Below are positions 7,082 to 12,405 of a stretch of DNA of 15,118 nt, in pieces. Below the pieces are notes generated by a model, which had not been told where the DNA came from, ran no database searches, and worked only from the letters and a program-made list of their open reading frames with translations. Position 1 is the stretch's first letter. Every line of letters begins with the position of its first letter. Source of the stretch: an uncultured Lachnospiraceae bacterium (GTDB taxonomy: Bacteria; Bacillota_A; Clostridia; Lachnospirales; Lachnospiraceae); contig USJM01000023.1 in the NCBI GenBank assembly GCA_900555005.1, positions 1 through 15,118 on the forward strand, written 5' to 3'. The translations under genes and the position numbers were made by a program.

Positions 7082-9093
7082 TCACCCCGCTTCTGTTGTT
7101 CCTTCAGTCTGGCTCTCCGCCGAAAGACTCTGTTCTGCCTGCTGCTGTGCCTCCACCGCAGCTTCCTTGCTCAGGCCGATATTCTCCGTGATCACATTCC
7201 AGATGTCGGAGCTCTCAAACCCAAGCGCCCAGGCGGCTGTTCCGGCAAGATCATACTGCGGGATCAGCCGGACTTTTGCCGCAATCGAGTCGGCATCCTC
7301 AATCCAGATCTGGCAGCGGACCCCATCATTCGTCGTCCAGTCTGCGTAGCGCTGGAAAGCCGAGGCATCAAATACAGGTGTAACATTCCAGCTCTGGAGC
7401 GTCTTCTGGACACCGGCCATGGACAGCACCTCGCTGGTGGTGGTCCGGGCGCCGTCCTCTCCGCTGGATGTATACCAGATTCTGGTGTAGAACGGGATCG
7501 CGGAAATCAGCTTTTCAGCCGGAACTCCCTGGCTGATGCTCTCCTCAATTGCGCGCTGCTCATAGGATAGAGAAGCACCGAACCTGCATCCGAGCCGGAG
7601 TAATGCTCGTCATACCCCATGTTAATGAGGTAGTCCGCCACCGTTGCGATCTCCTTCCGATTCATCCACTGGTTGAAATCATAGGGCGGCTTGATGTCGA
7701 CCGACAAGACAAGCTTGTTCAGCCGGCATTCGATGGAGAGCTCCCGGACAAACTGCACATAGGCAAGCGCATCCGCCTCCTCCATGTATTCAAAGTCGAG
7801 GTTGATGCCGTCAAGTCCCAGCTTAAGGGCATCATCGACAAGTGCACCGATTGCATTCCTTCTCGAGGCTGTCGAAGCCAGCACAGCGGAGGTATCCATC
7901 TCACTCGAGAAATCCGACACCAGCCCCCAGACCTGCAGTCCTTTTTTGTGGGCAGCCTTCACATACTTTTTCGACCCGATTGAGGAAATGTTGCCGTCGT
8001 TATCCGTCAGGGAAAACCAGGTCGGTGAGATCACGTTGACCCCTGACATCTGCGCGGTCATATCGGACAAGGTATCGTTTCCATCCTTCGAGGACACCTG
8101 GTGCCAGACCAGTGTCACCTTTCCGTCCATCGTGATAGACGGGTATTCCTGCGCCGGAATATCCGTTGTGACATTCTCCGTCGTCGGTTCCGCCATCCGC
8201 CCGGACTTCACATATCCGATGTAGCCATCCTTCGTCAGAACCTTCATCCAGCGAGAAAGCTGATCCAGAACAAATACCTTGTCGCCCTTGGCAAGCGTCG
8301 TCAGGATCGGGCTTTTGATGCCGCCCCTGTAGCGGACAGCCGCCTCCTTGACCGACTTCGCCGTCAGCTGTTCTCCCCATTTGTACCGGATCAGGACATG
8401 ACCGCCATCATTGTTTCCCTTCTTCCATGTGTACTCCACCTGAGTATACTTCTGGAGGAAATCAGCGCTTACATAGAGGCCTGTCGTGTTTCCACCGCTG
8501 CTCTCCTGCGCGTCCTGCGTGACGCGCTCGCTCCCGGTAATCCGGTTGTCATCCGGGCGCAGAATAATCACCCGGTCATAGGTTCCCTCACTGACAGGGT
8601 CCGTCGTCCGGACGCCGTCAATGACGCTGTACGAAGAGGCGTTCACCGGGATCTCAAATTCCTGGGTCGCCGTTGTAAACAACATCCTGGTTGTCCCTTC
8701 ATCCCAGTAAAATCGTCCGTTCAATGTATCGCGCACAATGTTATAAGGAAGATAGAGTGCGTCATCCTTCACAATCGCACGCTCATTCACCAGCTGGTCT
8801 CCCAGAATGAGCGCAGCTTCGTCCTGCTGCAGCTGCCCGAAGTAGGCTTCATCGGACATCCGCCTGTTGGTTGGTGTATTCCGGATGATCAGAACGCCAG
8901 TCCCAAAAAGCAGCAGAGCAAGGAAAAATGCGGCCAGTGCCTTCCGGCTTCCCCTGCCGCCCTTTCTTCGCAAGACTGTGCTGCTGCTCCCCGATGAAGG
9001 CATCTGGCTGTCCGCCTTGCGGTCATCTGTGATTTCTGTATGATCCGTTTTTTTCACACCAGACTGTTTCTCATTCAATTCTGATTTTTCCAT
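7082..9093 (-). CDS. Membrane-anchored SH3-domain GH18-family glycosidase (frameshifted)
   Basis: A predicted cell-envelope glycosidase acting on N-acetylglucosamine-containing polymers such as peptidoglycan. I start it at 9093 (MEKSELNEK), because AAGGA lies just upstream; an in-frame ATG at 9216 has no ribosome site. In the restored protein of about 670 residues I see a basic cytoplasmic tail, one membrane span at about 47-70, a copper-amine-oxidase-N-like region at about 95-145 (LYLPYNIVRD), an SH3-like domain at about 250-300 (GDKVFVL, GYIGYV), and a GH18 barrel. The catalytic signature DGINLDFE places the acid at about E435. The frame breaks near 7577: the -1 frame gives an unrelated tail ending at 7507, while the other frame gives ASLSYEQRAIEESISQG onward to 7082. 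That equals one missing base, probably a sequence error. Confidence 0.85.
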
Positions 9094-9263
9094 GGCTGTT
9101 ATCCTTACGGCTGATTTTCCGATTCCTGCAGGGTTGGTTTCGCCATCCTGTTCTCTTTCACCGCTGCAGCTGACAGTTCTGCATCGCTTCCGTTCCTGAT
9201 ACAGGTGGCTTACCATGATCTGTACGCACAGATGAGATGTTCAGGCTTGTAGATTCAACCGTA

Positions 9264-9272
9264 AGTATAGCA
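9264..9272 (-). promoter_or_regulatory. Candidate extended -10 promoter for the GH18 gene
   Basis: On the minus strand TGC immediately precedes TATACT, an extended -10 arrangement (9264-9272). No clear -35 box is seen. It would give a leader of roughly 160 nt before the start at 9093. I looked for known riboswitch signatures in that leader and found none convincing. Confidence 0.35.
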
Positions 9273-9304
9273 ACCTTTCAGATTCGAGTCGACATCAAAC
9301 ATTC

Positions 9305-9580
9305 TTAAGATCCCCGGCAGACTTTGTCACACAACGGGGAAATGGCCGTCCTCCTGTTTCCGTATCTTATGAGAATACTCCCCGGTCCAGGCATGAATTC
9401 CTGAATCCGGAGTTCCCTTCTTCCGAATCCTTCCAGGGTATCCTGGCCTGTGTCTGCCTGCGGTTTCCTGCCATATTTCTTCTGACCAGTCCTGTGGCTG
9501 ATTTTGTCTTTCTGTCTCCTCATATTGTTATTCGTCTGTCTTCGGTGCAGTTCCCTGTTATCTGCACCAGCCCGCATAGC
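9305..9580 (-). CDS. Doubtful small ORF, 91 residues, unknown
   Basis: I do not recognise this. An ATG at 9580 has a good AGGAGGAG site 5 nt upstream and opens a 91-codon frame overlapping the end of the preceding small gene by 23 nt. The predicted peptide is very rich in Arg, Gln, Gly and Thr and includes MRRQKDKISHRTGQKKYGRK. Its codon use is less gene-like than that of its neighbour. The apparent ribosome site lies inside the neighbouring reading frame and could be fortuitous. An alternative is that part of this frame is the true C terminus of the upstream small gene after a frameshift. Confidence 0.25.
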   Translation of the reverse strand, partial: AMRAGADNRELHRRQTNNNMRRQKDKISHRTGQKKYGRKPQADTGQDTLEGFGRRELRIQEFMPGPGSILIRYGNRRTAISPLCDKVCRGS

Positions 9581-9842
9581 TTCTCCTCCTGCAGCGGTGT
9601 CTGTCCGCTCCGACGCGGTTGAGATCAATGCGGCTGATCCGGTGTCCTGCCGGATCAGGGATAAAATCCATCATGTAACTGACTCTTTCCCGCAGGCAGC
9701 AGGAAGCAGCTTCCCATGGCTCCATGCTCTTTCCCTCCAGGCTGATTCTGCAGCCTTCCAGATAGTAGTCACGGAGCATACTGCCCAGTACGTCATCCTG
9801 CCGGTTCTGCCTGCTTCTGGTTTTCTGTTGCTGTACTTTCAT
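9558..9842 (-). CDS. Small hypothetical protein, 94 residues
   Basis: I do not recognise the family. The start at 9842 is well supported: AAGGAGG lies 8 nt before the ATG, and codon use is gene-like. The protein starts basic and polar (MKVQQQKTRSRQNRQ), then has a compact acidic/aromatic core (DDVLGSMLRDYYLEGCRI, then MEPWEAASCCLRERVSYMM, then DFIPDP), and ends in a short Arg/Cys-rich tail (RHRCRRRSYAGWCR). It contains five Cys, including an adjacent pair at about 48-49. No signal peptide or membrane span is visible. It sits alone in a gene-poor stretch between mecA and the GH18 gene, on the same strand as both. The arginine-rich tail could be out-of-frame sequence if a base is missing, as in several genes nearby. 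Confidence 0.55.
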   Translation of the reverse strand: MKVQQQKTRSRQNRQDDVLGSMLRDYYLEGCRISLEGKSMEPWEAASCCLRERVSYMMDFIPDPAGHRISRIDLNRVGADRHRCRRRSYAGWCR

Positions 9843-10014
9843 ACACGCTTCCTCCTTGCCGGCGGAGGTGCAGATCATGAAAAGGGTGTGATGTATCATT
9901 CCGCTTCTGCCGGCATTTGCAGCCTGCTGCACGCTGAAAACGGTTCTCGATTCTGCAAAACAGCGGCCGGTCTTTCAGTTATGCGCGGGGGACGTGAGAT
10001 ATAACAGATCTGTG

Positions 10015-10206
10015 TCAGATAAGACGGTTGGGCTGCCGGATGGCTGCCCGAATGGTGGTGCGGAGCTCCTCGACATAAGCCACATCCTTTTGCACAGCCT
10101 CATGATACATCTGTGCCTTATACAGCGCAATCTAATTGATGTAACATTGAGAAATTGGCAGTGCAGTTCATTTTTTCAAGGCCTGCAGCTGAGGTTTTAC
10201 CTCCAT
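10015..10206 (-). pseudogene. Decayed or frameshifted small ORF, unknown
   Basis: A short coding-like trace on the minus strand, just downstream of the mecA terminator. Reading from an ATG at 10206 with AGGGA just upstream: MEVKPQLQALKK, then by shifting after an A6 run MNCTANFSMLHQLDCA, then back to the first frame for LYKAQMYHEAVQKD and VAYVEELRTTIRAAIRQ, ending at 10015. The last block looks like a real amphipathic helix. Two frame changes are needed (one missing A, plus a 2-base loss near 10123), so the gene is either decayed or damaged by sequence errors. An intact but shorter ORF of 31 residues starts at 10110. I cannot assign a function. Confidence 0.3.
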
Positions 10207-10213
10207 TTTCCCT

Positions 10214-10253
10214 AAAAAATCAGGGAATCCTGCAAGGCAGCATTCCCTGATTT
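10214..10253 (-). terminator. Rho-independent terminator downstream of mecA
   Basis: A perfect 12-bp stem pairs 10217-10228 with 10242-10253 (AAATCAGGGAAT against ATTCCCTGATTT). An inner 4-bp CTGC/GCAG extension closes a 3-nt loop. On the minus strand it runs into TTTTTT (10214-10219 as A6 on the plus strand), which gives the orientation. It lies about 160 nt past the mecA stop. The plus-strand side has only three T residues. Confidence 0.8.
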
Positions 10254-10415
10254 CATCAGAATTGCATATAAAAAGAGATGTTACATATTTTTTGTTACTT
10301 CATGTTGCATCGCCAGACACGCATGTTCCGGGTAATCCGCTCCTGCGAAGCGGCGCCCCTGCTCTGCCGCGTGCACTTCCGTCCAGCCGCCACACGGCCT
10401 CGTCCCGCCAGCTTC

Positions 10416-11267
10416 TCAAATAGTCCGAAGCTGCTGCACAGCCTGCCTGTTCACGATGGTTTTCATGTGTTCGCGGAAAAATTCATCCGTTCCGTTCGTG
10501 AAATCCATCGGGAGACCATATTCCGACAGGATATTGCAGATCTGATTAAACCGCTCCGGCTGCGTATCCTCCTTGCGGATCAGCAGATAGTACTCACCGT
10601 CATCCGGATTGCGGTAGAGGGTGTTGCGCCCCTTGTAATCCGGTCCGATATTCTTCGATGCACGGATGATGTTCTCAAGCGAATGGAACATATAGAAGCG
10701 TGTGAACCCGTACAGTTCCTCCTCTGTCATTGTCCCATTCGGGCCGCTCTGCGCCTTGCTTCCAGCGCTCTTTCCATCACCCGATGCCGGGACAGCAGGC
10801 GCGTCCTTCCTGCGGACAATCGCTGTCCCGCTGATAACCGGCTGGGAGGACTGCTTTCCTTCTTTCTCCTCATCCAGCGTCTCGTCTCCATCGAACAGCT
10901 CTTTCAGGCGCTTCAGAATATCATCCGCTGCCGGAATATCCTTCGCCAGACTGCTGAAGGAGTAGTCGTCTCCGGACGGATCCCCCGTAAAATGAGCGAA
11001 GCGTGAGTCTATCTCCTCAGGGTTTTTGACCTTCGTGATGATCAGTGTGAGGTTTCCGCCGGAGTCCGGCGTCGCCTCAATCATCAACGGGGCATTATCC
11101 AGACGGAAGCCGCAGTGATTCAAGGCCTCCTTCATCATATCGCGGAACAGGGTACGTGCCTTTCCGCTTCCGTATGTCAGCTCGGAGATCCGGATATCCC
11201 TTGCCTTCAGATCCTCGGGTGTCAGCGTACAGCGTATCTGATTGTCATTGATCTTCTCTATCTTCAT
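10416..11267 (-). CDS. mecA: MecA-type adaptor protein for ClpC protease
   Basis: Adaptor that delivers target proteins to the ClpC/ClpP protease; the family was first known as a negative regulator of competence in Bacillus. The 283-residue protein opens with the family N terminus MKIEKINDNQIRCTLTPEDL, followed by ELTYGSGKARTLFRDMM. A low-complexity linker at roughly 120-175 leads to the C-terminal domain (GFTRFYMFHSLENIIRASK, then NTLYRNPDDGEYYLLIRKED and LSEYGLPM). It is longer than the Bacillus protein because of the linker. GAGGGGA precedes the ATG. It lies 52 nt downstream of the DUF1858 gene, so the two are probably co-transcribed, and a strong terminator follows at 10214-10253. The frame stays open for 44 codons after the TGA stop. 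Confidence 0.9.
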   Translation of the reverse strand: MKIEKINDNQIRCTLTPEDLKARDIRISELTYGSGKARTLFRDMMKEALNHCGFRLDNAPLMIEATPDSGGNLTLIITKVKNPEEIDSRFAHFTGDPSGDDYSFSSLAKDIPAADDILKRLKELFDGDETLDEEKEGKQSSQPVISGTAIVRRKDAPAVPASGDGKSAGSKAQSGPNGTMTEEELYGFTRFYMFHSLENIIRASKNIGPDYKGRNTLYRNPDDGEYYLLIRKEDTQPERFNQICNILSEYGLPMDFTNGTDEFFREHMKTIVNRQAVQQLRTI

Positions 11268-11319
11268 TCAATTCCCCTCAGTTCATTCCCCTCTGCTGTC
11301 ATCCGGTCTCCTGCAGATA

Positions 11320-11595
11320 TTACTGTGCCTGCGCCTCCAGATATGCATTCAGGCGCTCGAGCAGAAGATCTGGGTCAATCCCATGTACCATTGCTGCCTC
11401 TTCCAGAGACTCGCCCATGGATGCCGGACAGCCGATACAATACATGCCGCCGCCCATCAGGACACCTGCCAGGTTGACATCGACATTGATGATCTCGCCG
11501 ATGGTCATATCCTTGGAAACCTTGCGCACTGCCTTCTTCTCAGCCGCAGAAGCTGTCGTATTCTCCGCTGCTGTATTCTTCACTTCCTCAGCCAT
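11320..11595 (-). CDS. DUF1858 / hybrid-cluster-protein-associated redox disulfide domain protein
   Basis: A 91-residue protein whose C-terminal part (about 25-88) matches the DUF1858 fold: DMTIGEIINVD, then LAGVLMGGGMYCIGCPASMGESLEEAAMVHGID in overlapping blocks, then LLLERLNAYLEA. The conserved CxxC pair is C53/C56. Family members are thought to bind a redox disulfide or metal and often accompany hybrid cluster proteins; no such gene is in this window. The N-terminal 24 residues are a low-complexity Ala/Thr/Glu/Lys leader. I chose the start at 11595 because AAAGGAGGT lies just upstream; an in-frame ATG at 11706 would lie upstream of the promoter -10. It is first in a probable two-gene unit with mecA. 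Confidence 0.88.
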   Translation of the reverse strand: MAEEVKNTAAENTTASAAEKKAVRKVSKDMTIGEIINVDVNLAGVLMGGGMYCIGCPASMGESLEEAAMVHGIDPDLLLERLNAYLEAQAQ

Positions 11596-11677
11596 GTTGT
11601 GACCTCCTTTTTTGTATACACGGATCGTAGCACATATCCGTTCTTTCAGCGAACTGAATCTGAATCCCGTATCCACG

Positions 11678-11706
11678 ATTATAGTATGCGGACTGCGAAT
11701 GTACAA
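11678..11706 (-). promoter_or_regulatory. Sigma-A promoter for the DUF1858-mecA unit
   Basis: On the minus strand TTGTAC (11701-11706) and a perfect TATAAT (11678-11683) are spaced by exactly 17 nt. Transcription would begin near 11670, giving a leader of about 75 nt. The leader holds two short hairpins: TTCAG/CTGAA around a TTCG loop (11645-11658) and ACGGAT/ATCCGT (11620-11641). Confidence 0.75.
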
Positions 11707-11761
11707 GATATATTTTGCACAATCTAATCACGCATAGCGCCCTTAAATCTGTCATTCCCGT

Positions 11762-11852
11762 CCCCCGCGCTTCCCTGCAGGCTCTATCCCCTTGTCCGGA
11801 GCGGAAGCGTTGACCTTCCCAATCCCCCGCATGCCCCTGCAGGCTCCCTACC
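11762..11852. repeat. Two imperfect 29-nt direct repeats in a C-rich non-coding stretch
   Basis: Copies at about 11762-11790 and 11824-11852 both read CCCCCGC, then a variable few bases, then CCCTGCAGGCTC and a C-rich end. The 283 nt from 11707 to 11989 hold no gene I can support; apart from these repeats and the ferredoxin promoter I see nothing in it. Confidence 0.4.
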
Positions 11853-11906
11853 CGCCTGGGCCATCTGCTTCTGTCGGTGTGTTCGTCTGCCTACCCGAAG
11901 TTATGC

Positions 11907-11936
11907 TTGTCTAAACCTTTTGCATGGTATTAGAAT
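11907..11936 (+). promoter_or_regulatory. Candidate promoter for the ferredoxin gene
   Basis: TTGTCT (11907-11912) and TAGAAT (11931-11936) are spaced by 18 nt, about 50 nt upstream of the ferredoxin start. A 6-bp hairpin (GACTCA/TGAGTC, 11945-11961, loop GGTAA) and an overlapping 10-bp palindrome AGTCATGACT (11958-11967) lie in the short leader, before an AAGGAGGTG ribosome site. Confidence 0.5.
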
Positions 11937-11989
11937 ACAGAAAAGACTCAGGTAATGAGTCATGACTAAGAATACAAGGAGGTGTCACG

Positions 11990-12159
11990 ATGGCTTATAC
12001 AATCAGCGATGATTGCGTATCTTGCGGAACCTGTGCACCGGAGTGCCCGGTCAACGCAATTTCCGAGGGAGATGGCAAGTATGTAATCGATCCGGACGCA
12101 TGTGTTGAGTGGGAACCTGCGCAGAGGTTTGCCCGGTTGGTGCTCCGACCGCTCCATGA
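11990..12159 (+). CDS. 2[4Fe-4S] clostridial-type ferredoxin (frameshifted)
   Basis: A small soluble electron carrier. The first 40 residues, MAYTISDDCVSCGTCAPECP and onward, contain the first cluster motif (C9, C12, C15, C19). At the second cluster the frame breaks: GAG TGG GAA appears where GAG TGN GGA is expected. With one base restored between 12111 and 12112 the sequence becomes ACVECGTCAEVCPVGAPTAP and stops at 12157-12159. That gives 56 residues and the second set C38, C41, C44, C48, the length and spacing typical of this family. Unrestored, the frame runs on into the terminator and beyond with no similarity. A strong AAGGAGGTG site, its own promoter and its own terminator mark a monocistronic gene. 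I infer a sequencing deletion, since a real one would destroy the second cluster. Confidence 0.88.
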
Positions 12160-12192
12160 TCGGCTGCATTCTTACGGCATAACATCAGACAT

Positions 12193-12230
12193 AAAAGGAA
12201 GTGCTGGCATCTGTCAGCACTTCCTTTTTT
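12193..12230 (+). terminator. Rho-independent terminator of the ferredoxin gene
   Basis: A 14-bp perfect stem pairs 12193-12206 (AAAAGGAAGTGCTG) with 12215-12228 around an 8-nt loop, ending in T6 (12225-12230). The A4 at the left base gives a short T run on the other strand, so weak bidirectional action is possible. Confidence 0.9.
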
Positions 12231-12252
12231 CGTGCGCCCTTTTCGTGCGTTC
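12227..12252. repeat. Tandem 13-nt duplication at the ferredoxin terminator edge
   Basis: TTTTCGTGCGCCC (12227-12239) is followed directly by TTTTCGTGCGTTC (12240-12252), 11 of 13 identical. It begins in the T tract of the terminator and looks like a local slippage duplication. Confidence 0.5.
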
Positions 12253-12361
12253 ATGTCTCACCATTCTGTCTGGCTGCCTGCCAACTCCTTCCGGTGCGTC
12301 TTGCATGCTGGCACGCATGAAAACATCCCCTGGGGGAACATACGACGCAGGCCGCACTCGG

Positions 12362-12394
12362 AAAGGCCAGGCTCCTTCACACCGGAGTCTGGCC
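12362..12394 (-). terminator. Probable terminator hairpin downstream of glgP
   Basis: GGCCAGGCTCC (12365-12375) pairs with GGAGTCTGGCC (12384-12394), with a single internal mismatch on the minus strand. The hairpin starts 12 nt past the glgP stop. On the minus strand it is followed by only TTTCC, so the T tract is short and termination may be partial. Confidence 0.5.
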
Positions 12395-12405
12395 CCTTCC
12401 GTCTC

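Noticed and set aside
8101..8997. Plus-strand ORF of 298 codons
   Set aside because: Antisense to the GH18 gene, Arg-rich, no motif; open only because of GC-rich codons on the other strand.
9094..9257. Possible riboswitch (cyclic-di-AMP or cyclic-di-GMP type) in the GH18 leader
   Set aside because: Such elements do precede cell-wall hydrolase genes, and fragments like GGCGAAACC caught my eye, but the conserved core blocks and pairing of those classes are not present.
9504..10004. Plus-strand ORF of 166 codons in the gene-poor stretch
   Set aside because: Antisense to the small gene at 9558-9842, which has a much better start site; the hydrophobic start looks like a signal peptide but no ribosome site supports it.
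10278..11006. Plus-strand ORF of 242 codons
   Set aside because: Antisense to mecA with no ribosome site and no recognisable family.
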